This document shows, one piece after another, positions 53,447-61,881 of a stretch of DNA of 64,000 bases. The translations under genes and the position numbers were made by a program. The stretch's first letter is position 1; each line of letters opens with the position of its first letter. The notes beneath the pieces were generated by a model. The model made no database searches. It was not told the DNA's origin and saw nothing but the letters and a program-made list of their open reading frames with translations. Location: contig NZ_DLFW01000009.1 in assembly GCF_002482385.1 (NCBI RefSeq), positions 21,863 to 85,862 on the forward strand, written 5' to 3'. This DNA comes from Dysgonomonas sp. UBA7710. Lineage in GTDB: Bacteria; Bacteroidota; Bacteroidia; Bacteroidales; Dysgonomonadaceae.

Positions 53447-55807
53447 TTAGAAACGGTATGTCACGTTTCCTATAAACTGTCTGGGAGCCTGGGTTTCTCC
53501 ATAATAATCACCCAGCCAGTACCTTTTGTCGGTGAAGTTGTTCACCTTTATTCCGACACGGAATTTAGAGTATTCATAGAATACCGTAGCATCGAGTTTT
53601 CCATAACCTGATGCCGTAATTTTATTATTCGCATCTATATAGCTTCTGCTGGCAAAATTACCTCCCAGCCCCAGGCCAAATCCTTTTAATGATCCTTCGA
53701 GCAATTTATGGCTTATCCAGAAGTTAGCCAGATGTTTTGGAGTTCCGCATTCGCGCAAGCCTTCGAAAGAACCTTTTGTAAACTCATTCTGGTTGAATCC
53801 GTAACCGGCTATAATATGCATCCCCGGTAGCGGATTTGCAATCAGGTCTATTTCAAATCCTTTGCTAACCTGAGTCCCGTCCTGTACACTATATGAAGCC
53901 ACTGCCGATCCCGAAGGTGCTGTTACAGAACGGATACGGTCATCCACTTTGATATGGTAGAAACTGATCGTACTATTCAGTTTTCTATCAAGGAATTCAA
54001 GTTTAAAACCGCCTTCCCACTGGAAAGCATGCTCCGGTCTGAAGGCCTTAATATCCCCGTCTTCATTTGCCGCAGCCGGCCCTTTATTTTTAAAGCCATT
54101 CATATAATTGGCAAAAACAGATGCTTTATCTTTTATAAACTGATAAACAACCCCAAACTTGGGAGACCATGCCGATTGCATATAATCACTTGCCACATCA
54201 TCGAATCTGTCGAAGCGTACACTTGCCATCACATCCAGTTGTTCGGTCAGATTAATAACATCGGACACATAAGCGCTGTATGTACGGGTAAAGCGATTGG
54301 TTGCCACCGATCTGTTTGGCGATCCCATTGCCTGATTGTATTTGTCCGGATATATAGCCGGAGCATCTTCATGGATATTCAATGTAGCACCATCATAATT
54401 ATTAACGGTAGAGCGGGTGTCGTCTGTAGTCAGTTTGGTATAATCCAGACCGAACAGAAACCTGTTTCTGATATTTCCCAGTTTGAAGTCCCCATTGAAA
54501 TTCTGTTGGAGCTGTTGCGTTGTGAAAACACTTGGTATATGCATCATACGCCGCGTGAGAGTGACCGGAGTACTTACATCAAGGAAAATATAGTTTGCAT
54601 CATTGTCGGTTCTGGCATACGACGCAAGGGTTTGAGATGTCCACTTATCAGATATTTTGTATTTTGCCTCGGCAAAGATATTTAACACTTCGGCTTTACT
54701 TGTCACATCATTCGATGCAAATGACCTGTCCCAATCCCAGTTTAACTGGTTCATATTAGTGATTTCCGGGGCCGTAACATTAATATAGGCGGTTGTACGG
54801 TTCGATTTGAAATATTCTCCATCAACAGTGAACGACAGCCTGTCACTGGCGTTATAGGTGAAAGTCGGGGAGACCATAACTGTTTTGTTTATACCATAAT
54901 CCTTAAAGCTATTCTCGGTATGTACAGCCGAATTTATACGGAATAAAGACTTATGCTCCTTATCCAATACAGTATTATAATCAATAGTGGCACGTCCTAA
55001 TCCCCATGCTCCGGCAGAAAAGCTGACCTCACCGCCTTGTCCGTCATAGGCTCTTTTTGTAACCCGGTTGACGAGACCTCCGTATGAAATAAGGGTTGTG
55101 CCGAATAATGTTCCCGACGGGCCTTTAATGATTTCAATACTTTCCAGATTGGCCGGATCGGATAGTGAAACGAAGTTTGTTGCCATCCCGTTACGGATAG
55201 AACCTGCTCCGTCGGCACCTGCAAATCCACGAAGACGCATACCTAAGCCTGTTCCTCCCGAACCAACACCAAGAGTAGCAGAACCCACACCCGGAGAAGC
55301 TGTCAGAACATTTCTGAAGTCAACAGCAATCTGCTCACTCAGCAATTCTTTAGGTACGACTGTATAAACCTGTGGATTTTCCAGATTAGAGATAGGCATC
55401 CGGGCTACATATTCAGATTTCTTTTGTGCAAATTTCGTAATCATTGCACTTACAACAACTTCATTCAGAACGTTGTCGGAAACATCAAGTTCTACATCTC
55501 CCAGATCAGCAGTCTTGTTTGCAACAACGTTTACATCCACTTCTTTATTCTTATGTCCTAAAATCGAAAAATGAACAATATGTTTTCCGATAGGGACAGT
55601 AAGAGAGAAGTTCCCGCCTTCATCTGTATAATTACCTGTTCTTGAACCTTGTATTCCTACCGAAACCAGTTCTATCGGCTCTCCTTCTTTATTGATTACA
55701 CGACCTGATATTTTCCCATTGTTCTGGGCAAATACCGGAGATAATGATATGATTGTTATTATCAAAGAAAAAACAATCCGTAATGGATTTAGTGAGTTTG
55801 CTTTCAT
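53447..55807 (-). CDS. TonB-dependent siderophore receptor
   Basis: A 786-residue outer-membrane protein (signal ending SLSPVFAQ). It begins with a carboxypeptidase-like beta-sandwich (KISGRVINKEGEPIELVSVG), followed by the TonB region (LNEVVVSAMITKFAQKKSEY) and the plug (LESIEIIKGPSGTLFGTTLI, with GGLVNRVTKRAYDG) typical of ferric-siderophore receptors such as the FhuE/FcuA group. The barrel ends RQFIGNVTYRF with terminal Phe. It is the first gene of a three-gene iron operon. Fur control is probable, but only a weak AT-rich candidate (AATAATGATTA, near 55880) is seen upstream. Confidence 0.94.
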   Translation of the reverse strand: MKANSLNPLRIVFSLIITIISLSPVFAQNNGKISGRVINKEGEPIELVSVGIQGSRTGNYTDEGGNFSLTVPIGKHIVHFSILGHKNKEVDVNVVANKTADLGDVELDVSDNVLNEVVVSAMITKFAQKKSEYVARMPISNLENPQVYTVVPKELLSEQIAVDFRNVLTASPGVGSATLGVGSGGTGLGMRLRGFAGADGAGSIRNGMATNFVSLSDPANLESIEIIKGPSGTLFGTTLISYGGLVNRVTKRAYDGQGGEVSFSAGAWGLGRATIDYNTVLDKEHKSLFRINSAVHTENSFKDYGINKTVMVSPTFTYNASDRLSFTVDGEYFKSNRTTAYINVTAPEITNMNQLNWDWDRSFASNDVTSKAEVLNIFAEAKYKISDKWTSQTLASYARTDNDANYIFLDVSTPVTLTRRMMHIPSVFTTQQLQQNFNGDFKLGNIRNRFLFGLDYTKLTTDDTRSTVNNYDGATLNIHEDAPAIYPDKYNQAMGSPNRSVATNRFTRTYSAYVSDVINLTEQLDVMASVRFDRFDDVASDYMQSAWSPKFGVVYQFIKDKASVFANYMNGFKNKGPAAANEDGDIKAFRPEHAFQWEGGFKLEFLDRKLNSTISFYHIKVDDRIRSVTAPSGSAVASYSVQDGTQVSKGFEIDLIANPLPGMHIIAGYGFNQNEFTKGSFEGLRECGTPKHLANFWISHKLLEGSLKGFGLGLGGNFASRSYIDANNKITASGYGKLDATVFYEYSKFRVGIKVNNFTDKRYWLGDYYGETQAPRQFIGNVTYRF

Positions 55808-56211
55808 TTATACTTAATAGTTTTATATGTGAAGAAAAATCATGCGAAGATATAATGGCAGCATTTAGCAAACAATCGCTAATAATGATTAAAATATGTA
55901 TAATACATACCTATATATAATGAGGTAAAGCTTGTGATTATGCCTTGCAAAGACGATTCCGGATTTATAGGGTGCATCCGGAGCCACTGCTAAATATGAC
56001 CTGTTGCAATCTGTAAGGATAAAGGAAGCGGCCGATGCCTCTCGGAAACGGGAATCTGGTAATGGACGTCAGGACTGCAATAAAAAAAGGACAAACCAAA
56101 GCCGAATGCATTGCTAAAACCATTAATATACGGAACAAAACGGTGAAAATTTTTATTAAGGTTTTATCTCGTACTTTCGGAACTTTGGCTTATCTGCTAT
56201 AATTAAAATGT
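55808..56211. other. Gap of ~400 bases with no supported gene
   Basis: It contains the promoter region of the iron operon and an AT-rich stretch with a possible weak Fur-like site near 55880. A 55-codon frame at 56035-56202 (+) has a faintly HTH-like segment but no further support. Nothing else was recognised. Confidence 0.3.
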
Positions 56212-58221
56212 TTAGCCCTTCTTGCAACGCACAGACATATAATTAGTCTGGCTATTTGTAAATGCTGCAACTCCGGCATCCCCTATACCGGTCGACATTA
56301 CCCGGTAATATGCTTGATTTATGGAATATAAACTACTGCTCCAGTAAGTTGCAGTTTCTCCGAAGTCGTTTGGTGCTGCATTCACTATCTCTCCGGCAAA
56401 ATAAGCCCCAAAGCCACCTTCGGCGATACTCTTCGATGTGCCTTTTACATTACCCTGGTATATTTCGCAAGCATTAGTCATGGCGGGAGCATGTTTGCCC
56501 CTGTAATTTCCTCCGGAAGTGGATGGAGGAACGAGACTTCCGCCGTCGTCGATTATATTTTTAGATACATGGGCATATTTTGCAGTGTTAGTGATTATTT
56601 CATTTTCAAGCTGGGTCCATTCATAATCACTAGGCAAATGCCATCCGTTCGGGCATACACCCTGAACTTTAGTTTGGGCAGGATTGTTCGGCTCATCCAG
56701 ATTCAGCCCGATCTTTTGTCCGGCTGTTGCTCCTGCAAAATTGTAAAGCAAACCTAAATACGGATTATCCAGATATGCCTGCAAACTATTGCCCGGATAA
56801 GCATAATGACCTACTGTCAATGTTGATACCAGACTTTCAGTCATATGGGGAAATCCATTGGGGGTAACATCCGAATCATAATCTACTGCGGCAAGGTTTG
56901 TAACCATCCATCTGCCTGCCTGCCCGAAATCCGCTGAATAAAATTCTTCGTAAACACCCGGCTTTTCAAGGTGGCGGACGACTTTATCCCCCCAGTCTGA
57001 TAAAGGGCTGGAGGTTTGGGTCGGAGTTGCATTCTCAGTCACACTTGTGAGGTCTTCATTCCCTTCGCATTGCATAATAGTTATACCAAAATCAGAGGCC
57101 CTGTTGTTTACATCTCTCAGATTAACCTTGACATATTTGAAACGGCTACCGGGAGCACCGGAAGCCCCGTTGTAAGTAAAAAATGTTTCCGGGCCGTAAT
57201 TCCCGTCACTCAGATTTATCCCCTGTGGTGTTTGTGTATAATTGCCAAGCACTTCGGATATATTTCCGCCCGAAGGTTCTACAAAAGCCTGCCAGCGTAC
57301 GTTTGACAACACTTTTACTGTCCCGTTTAAATTTGTATTTCTGATTGTTATCATATCCAGAATGTCTTCTTCATCCGTGGTATTATTATTACTGGTGGGG
57401 ATTCTTCCGGAAATAGCATAATTGGTTTGATTCAAAAGAACATTTTTTATTGTTATGCCACCACAAGGTGCCTGATCGAAAGACAATGTTACCGAAGACT
57501 GTCTGGTATGCCACGGTTTTAGTTTTGTAACCAGCGAAGACGTCATTTTGTCGGGTTGAATAGAAAAGACAGCGGGGCTGGTTGACCATGACGCCGGATT
57601 ATTAGGCTGTATCTGAGTGGACTGATCTGCAAATTCCAACCCATTATACGAAGGACTGGAAACCAGACTGCCCCACGTCGGGGATGTCTGGGAAAGATAT
57701 TCAAAACTCATTGTTCGAGCTGTCCACGATCTGTTATCCATGCCGCTGGGAATGTGCAAAGTGTCTGGTAAAGCCGATAATGTCGAATAACCTTCGGGGA
57801 GTATCTTTCCCAGCGGTATCCATTCTTGTCCATTCCATACATAAGATCCTCTTCCGAAAGGGCTGCACGGATTAAGATTGTATACATATAACCCGGTATG
57901 AAGCTCGTCTTGTTGCTGTTTATCCTGAATACTGGCATAATCGGAATTTGGCTGGCCACTGTTGTTCCGGTCTTCAAACATTGGGTAGAGATTATTTTTA
58001 TCGGATAAGTATACACGAGGCAGCATCATGCCCTTTGTAGCATTAGCCCCTGCATTGTCATTTTCCTTTAGTTGCAGTAATACCCCTTGTGCCGGAGGAC
58101 TTCCACTACCTATAGTTACCTGGGACTGAACTCCGGAAACTCCGCTGAATAAACATACGGCGATTAAGTAAGCATGTTTATTGATAATGCATTTGATATT
58201 CAATAGATTTATTTTATCCAT
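56212..58221 (-). CDS. Large secreted head-module protein with C-terminal FISUMP domain (paralogue H)
   Basis: A 669-residue protein; ATG at 58221 directly precedes the signal peptide (ending SGVSGVQSQ), so the further upstream ATG at 58287 is not used. The head is QVTIGSGSPPAQGVLLQLKE, KGMMLPRVYLSD, TGLYVYNLNPCSP and GSYVWNGQEWIPLG, nearly the same as paralogue D. The middle (~residues 150-420) is beta-sandwich-like. The last ~170 residues are the Fibrobacter succinogenes major paralogous domain: GVCPNGWHLPSDYEWTQLEN, GGNYRGKHAPAMTNACEIYQ, GETATYWSSSLYSINQAYYR, MSVRCKKG. The domain is common in Bacteroidota surface proteins and its role is unknown. Confidence 0.82.
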   Translation of the reverse strand: MDKINLLNIKCIINKHAYLIAVCLFSGVSGVQSQVTIGSGSPPAQGVLLQLKENDNAGANATKGMMLPRVYLSDKNNLYPMFEDRNNSGQPNSDYASIQDKQQQDELHTGLYVYNLNPCSPFGRGSYVWNGQEWIPLGKILPEGYSTLSALPDTLHIPSGMDNRSWTARTMSFEYLSQTSPTWGSLVSSPSYNGLEFADQSTQIQPNNPASWSTSPAVFSIQPDKMTSSLVTKLKPWHTRQSSVTLSFDQAPCGGITIKNVLLNQTNYAISGRIPTSNNNTTDEEDILDMITIRNTNLNGTVKVLSNVRWQAFVEPSGGNISEVLGNYTQTPQGINLSDGNYGPETFFTYNGASGAPGSRFKYVKVNLRDVNNRASDFGITIMQCEGNEDLTSVTENATPTQTSSPLSDWGDKVVRHLEKPGVYEEFYSADFGQAGRWMVTNLAAVDYDSDVTPNGFPHMTESLVSTLTVGHYAYPGNSLQAYLDNPYLGLLYNFAGATAGQKIGLNLDEPNNPAQTKVQGVCPNGWHLPSDYEWTQLENEIITNTAKYAHVSKNIIDDGGSLVPPSTSGGNYRGKHAPAMTNACEIYQGNVKGTSKSIAEGGFGAYFAGEIVNAAPNDFGETATYWSSSLYSINQAYYRVMSTGIGDAGVAAFTNSQTNYMSVRCKKG

Positions 58222-58694
58222 AATTTTGTATAAATGTTTATATGTAATATTATTGTGAGTTTTAGATACAATTAAAAAAAATGTCATGCAGATATATACT
58301 GTCTCCGTCCGGTTTAAATCGTTTATTCCGATTTACGGATAAATATTAAACCTTGGACAACTGAAAATCATTTTCAGCTATCTTAAATTCATTATTCCGG
58401 CTTTCCCGCTATAAATTATATGGGTGCAAAGAATGAGTAAATATTATTTTATCTCCACACGATCTATTTCGATGCAAAATTAATTCTATAAGATTAGAAG
58501 TTTTTTAGATATGGATTAAATAAATATTAGAGGCAGATTAGAAATAGATTAGAAATCAGTATGTCTATATGGTGAGTCCGGTTCACATACGGGCAATCTA
58601 TCAAGACAAGATCAAGCAAGGCAACCGGTCCGATATATTTAGTTAAATACAGGAAAGATTTGGCTGAAGAATGTTTTTGATATATTTATTTCTG

Positions 58695-58702
58695 TACTTT
58701 TG
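58695..58702 (+). promoter_or_regulatory. -7 promoter box of the antiporter gene; rest of the 640-base gap empty
   Basis: TACTTTTG matches TAnnTTTG, with TTTTTG at 58674-58679 upstream at somewhat short spacing. A leader of ~150 bases would result. The other bases of 58222-58860 are AT-rich and show no gene or strong hairpin. Confidence 0.4.
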
Positions 58703-58860
58703 TAGTCTGTAACCGATTGTTTTTAACATTTTCAGTTAAACAGCATTTATTATTTAACTGTTATAAAACATATGCGGAAAAATATGTAAAGCTTACGGAG
58801 CGAATCTTCACTTCTTTTTCCACATGAAAATCACTAATAATAAAAACACGCACAAAAACT

Positions 58861-60264
58861 ATGGAAATTGTGAAAAAGTTCAGGACAGCATTCTTCTACA
58901 TCCTCATTATCGGAGGATTTTCTTTTCTCGTTTACTGGATTATCACCGCAGGCAAAAGCCTTGAAGCCGGACGTCACGTTATAGAAAATGTAGCTGCGGG
59001 AAGTTCATTTCAGGAATTTTTGGATTCATTCGTTTCTAATATCCAACACCCTGCAGGCATTCTGTTGCTGCAGATAACTATCATTATCGTTTTTGCCCGT
59101 GTATTCGGCTGGCTCTTCAATAAGATAGGACAACCGGTGGTCGTCGGTGAAATAATTGCCGGAATCGTACTCGGGCCTTCACTATTGGGGTTGTATCTGC
59201 CGGGAGTAGCCGAATTTATATTTCCCATAAAATCACTTGCCAACCTACAGGTATTAAGCCAGATAGGACTTATACTATTTATGTTTATTGTGGGTATGGA
59301 ACTCAATCTGAAGGTATTGAAGACTAAGGCTCACGAAGCTGTTGTTATCAGCCATGCCAGTATTATAATCCCTTTTGCGGCAGGTATAGCGCTTGCCTAT
59401 TTCATATATTCGTCATTCGCCCCTGACGGTATATCATTCATGTCGTTCGGCCTGTTTCTGGGTATTTCGATGAGTATAACCGCATTTCCCGTACTGGCAC
59501 GCATCATTCAGGAACGCGGGATACACAAGACCAAACTGGGTGCAATCGTTATCACCTGTGCCGCAGCCGACGATATCACGGCCTGGTGTCTGCTGGCAGC
59601 TGTAATTGCCATTGTCAAGGCAGGTTCATTTGTCAGTTCTATTTATACCATCCTGCTGGCTATAGCATATGTGGCGTTTATGATAAAGGTTGTGCGTCCC
59701 TTCCTCAAGAAGACGGCAGAATCCTTAAAGACGGAAAAAGGTTTTAAACAATCGGCTATTGCCATATTCTTTCTTGTTTTGCTCTGTTCATCGTTTGTCA
59801 CCGAAATAATAGGTATCCATGCCTTGTTCGGCGCATTTATGGCAGGTGTTATCATGCCAAGTAATCCTCGATTCAGAAGTATGTTTATAAACAAAATAGA
59901 AGATGTGGCTCTGGTACTCCTGTTGCCGTTATTCTTTGTCATCACGGGGCTGCGTACCGAAATAGGGCTGCTCAACGATTCTTATCTCTGGATAGTGACA
60001 GGCGTGATAATCTTTGTGGCTGTATTCGGTAAATTTGTAGGTAGCGCAGTGGCTGCCAAGTATGTGGGGCAAAGCTGGAAAGACAGCCTTACCATAGGCA
60101 CATTGATGAATACGCGCGGACTGATGGAGTTGGTGGTACTCAATATCGGTTATGATCTGGGCGTGCTCAATGCCGAAATATTCGCTATGATGGTGATTAT
60201 GGCATTGGTGACTACGTTTATGACAGGGCCTGTTCTTAATATTATCGGGAAAGTGTTTAAGTAA
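58861..60264 (+). CDS. CPA2-family cation:proton antiporter (Kef-type)
   Basis: A 467-residue inner-membrane protein with about 13 helices. IGQPVVVGEIIAGIVLGPSL, GLILFMFIVGMELNL, SMSITAFPVLARIIQERGIH and CAAADDITAWCLLAAVIAIV (with the paired Asp of the ion site) and FVITGLRTEIG are all characteristic of the Na+/H+ exchanger domain of CPA2. NTRGLMELVVLNIGYDLGVL near the end is also conserved. It lacks the cytoplasmic TrkA-N domain of Kef channels, so simple Na+/H+ or K+/H+ exchange is likely. It stands alone, ending at a bidirectional AT-rich inverted repeat. Confidence 0.94.
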   Translation: MEIVKKFRTAFFYILIIGGFSFLVYWIITAGKSLEAGRHVIENVAAGSSFQEFLDSFVSNIQHPAGILLLQITIIIVFARVFGWLFNKIGQPVVVGEIIAGIVLGPSLLGLYLPGVAEFIFPIKSLANLQVLSQIGLILFMFIVGMELNLKVLKTKAHEAVVISHASIIIPFAAGIALAYFIYSSFAPDGISFMSFGLFLGISMSITAFPVLARIIQERGIHKTKLGAIVITCAAADDITAWCLLAAVIAIVKAGSFVSSIYTILLAIAYVAFMIKVVRPFLKKTAESLKTEKGFKQSAIAIFFLVLLCSSFVTEIIGIHALFGAFMAGVIMPSNPRFRSMFINKIEDVALVLLLPLFFVITGLRTEIGLLNDSYLWIVTGVIIFVAVFGKFVGSAVAAKYVGQSWKDSLTIGTLMNTRGLMELVVLNIGYDLGVLNAEIFAMMVIMALVTTFMTGPVLNIIGKVFK

Positions 60265-60267
60265 TTA

Positions 60268-60354
60268 AAAATGAAGAATGAAAAATGAAAAATACGAGTG
60301 GCTTGCGCCATTATTAATTCTTCATTTTTCATTCTTAATTCTTCATTTTTCTAA
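60268..60354. repeat. Imperfect inverted repeat of AAAAATG/GAAGAAT units
   Basis: A left arm of AATGAAGAATGAAAAATG-type units is mirrored by a right arm of CATTTTTCATTCTTAATTC units around ACGAGTGGCTTGCGCCATT. It lies between the convergent antiporter and packaging genes and may end both transcripts. A similar arrangement occurs at 61767-61851 around a GTACAAG/CTTGTAC palindrome, and single-arm versions at 4476-4508 and 60765-60810. Confidence 0.7.
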
Positions 60355-60713
60355 TACAAATCTTCGAGCAGATTCGCCACAAATGTTGCGTTATATTCTC
60401 CCAATATAGCACCTTCGATACAGTTTTGACGGATTATACTTAAGATGTATGCCGCCGCGTCGCGCATTTCTTCGCTCTTGCCGTACTTCATAAATGCGGA
60501 CTCGCTGATACCACAGTACACGCACATGCCCGCCAGTGTAAATGGTCTTTGTATGGGCGTTTCGATGAATTCACCTTTTTTTTCGCCCGAACGCATCAGT
60601 TCTTTTTTCATCCACGGATTTTCTTCACACCAGGCAAAGTATTCGAATGCCTTGGATAGCAGCATGTCGGGGTCGGTGTATATCTGTTGTTTACTTCTTT
60701 TTTGTCGTGTCAT
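60351..60713 (-). CDS. Phage DNA-packaging protein (terminase small-subunit-like)
   Basis: A 120-residue protein. FEYFAWCEENPWMKKELMRS, QRPFTLAGMCVYCGISESAF and ALGEYNATFVANLLEDLY-like residues at the C-terminus (EGAILGEYNATFVANLLEDL) match the gp3-like small DNA-packaging proteins of Bacteroides prophages. No large terminase, portal or capsid gene follows, so this is a prophage remnant or a satellite fragment. The final codon overlaps the AT-rich inverted repeat. Confidence 0.8.
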   Translation of the reverse strand: MTRQKRSKQQIYTDPDMLLSKAFEYFAWCEENPWMKKELMRSGEKKGEFIETPIQRPFTLAGMCVYCGISESAFMKYGKSEEMRDAAAYILSIIRQNCIEGAILGEYNATFVANLLEDLY

Positions 60714-60758
60714 AATAAAGGGTATTAAGTGATAAGTGAAAAATTATGGGTTATGAGG

Positions 60759-61013
60759 TTACTGCATATTTTTCATTCTTCGTTTTTCGTTTTTAATTTT
60801 TGATTTTTCTTCGCTTTCCTGTTTCCGGGTATCAAGCCAGTTCCTTAATTCCCGAACTTTGCGTATCAGGCAACTTGCACACGACTGCGGTATTTCTTTT
60901 CTATCAAATACCCTATTCGCAAGGTCGTAAATCTTACTCATCGAATAACGATGGGTTTTGTCAATTTCAGCCAAAAGCTGTTCCACTTCTGATTTGAGAT
61001 TTGTTTCATTCAT
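60759..61013 (-). CDS. Small helical hypothetical protein of the prophage remnant
   Basis: An 84-residue charged helical protein (MNETNLKSEVEQLLAEIDKT, SCASCLIRKVRELRNWLDTR). The CASC motif and length match small proteins found beside packaging genes in Bacteroidales prophages. The last ~15 residues (KSKIKNEKRRMKNMQ) are encoded by an AT-rich repeat array and are probably an addition to the original C-terminus. It overlaps the upstream membrane-protein gene by 4 bases (ATGA). Confidence 0.6.
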   Translation of the reverse strand: MNETNLKSEVEQLLAEIDKTHRYSMSKIYDLANRVFDRKEIPQSCASCLIRKVRELRNWLDTRKQESEEKSKIKNEKRRMKNMQ

Positions 61014-61288
61014 TTTGTTATCTTTTTATTATCTATATATTTTGTGACAAAAAACAGTGCGAACGACACAACTATACCTATAAATATAAGGCATGCGTAA
61101 CCCGACACAATCCCTGATAATAAGGACAATAACCATGAAATATGAAAAGTAAAGCAAGGGCGGCAATTGAAAGGTTTACGGTCAAACCTTTTATCTGTTT
61201 CGGGCAGGCGGATAGAAAGTACTTCGCCCCAGTAAAGGGCGGTAATCGCGGTCAATATCAGGGTGACGCTTATCATTATTGCATCCAT
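61010..61288 (-). CDS. Small membrane protein of the prophage remnant
   Basis: A 92-residue protein with an N-terminal helix (IMISVTLILTAITALYWGEV) and a pair of C-terminal helices (FHISWLLSLLSGIVSGYACL, FIGIVVSFALFFVTKYI). The polar middle has RKPFNCRPCFTFH. It is translationally coupled (ATGA overlap) to the next small gene. It may be a holin-like or accessory phage protein; this is a guess from position only. Confidence 0.55.
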   Translation of the reverse strand: MDAIMISVTLILTAITALYWGEVLSIRLPETDKRFDRKPFNCRPCFTFHISWLLSLLSGIVSGYACLIFIGIVVSFALFFVTKYIDNKKITK

Positions 61289-61359
61289 AGCTGTTTTTAC
61301 AGTATAGATAAATGAGTTTGAAAAAAATGCAGATTAATATAGGAGTTATGAGTTAAGAG

Positions 61360-61768
61360 AATCAGTAGTTGGATTTTAATGTTCTATTTTTAGTTACAAG
61401 TTACTGCGCCCTGCGGGCAGTTACAAGTTACGAGTCGGCTGACGCCATAGTAAGGGCAAAGCCCTCAAGCTCAATATGCGCTAGCCTTATCGTGCGTCAG
61501 CCTGCGCCGTTAGCTTCATGGACGGGGTACCCGTAGGATGAAAAGACGAAAAAAACGGAAACGTGTTTGAGCTGATTGGCTGATTCGCGTTATGCAATCT
61601 TTAGAGCGAGTTTTTCCGTTTCGTCTTTTAGTCCGTTACGGGTCGGCCTATGAAGCGGGGTGCTAAAGCGTTTTTGGTTCCTTTTGCGGCTTTGGGCAAA
61701 AGGAACACAAGCAATCTCTGATTGCGCGTAGCATTAAATAATCCAACATTAAAACCCAACTATTGAGA
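61360..61768. mobile_element. 409-bp palindrome-rich MITE-like repeat, copy 1
   Basis: Terminal inverted repeats of ~24 bases (61360-61383 and 61745-61768; core AGTTGGrTTTTAATGTT). Inside are nested stems: GGCTGACGC 61437-61445 with GCGTCAGCC 61494-61502; 61530-61562 with 61611-61642 (imperfect, ~32 bp); GTTCCTTTTGC 61677-61687 with GCAAAAGGAAC 61696-61706; and GCAATC/GATTGC 61711-61725. There is no coding capacity. A second copy, with inverted interior, starts at 63744 and runs off the window, so the fucosidase gene lies between inverted copies. Confidence 0.85.
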
Positions 61769-61881
61769 ATTAATGAAGAATGGTACAAGCCACTTGTACT
61801 TTCAATTTTTAATTCTTAATTCATAATTCTTAATTCTTATTTCCTTACCTTTATACCTGTTAATTTTTAATCAAACAACCC

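Noticed and set aside
53954..54685. 243-codon frame opposite the TonB receptor gene
   Set aside because: It is antisense to a clear beta-barrel protein and its translation is Ile/Cys/His-rich with no domain; a shadow of the real gene.
56035..56202. 55-codon plus-strand frame with a faint HTH-like segment (KKGQTKAECIAKTINI)
   Set aside because: Too short and weak; no promoter box, and no neighbour that supports it.
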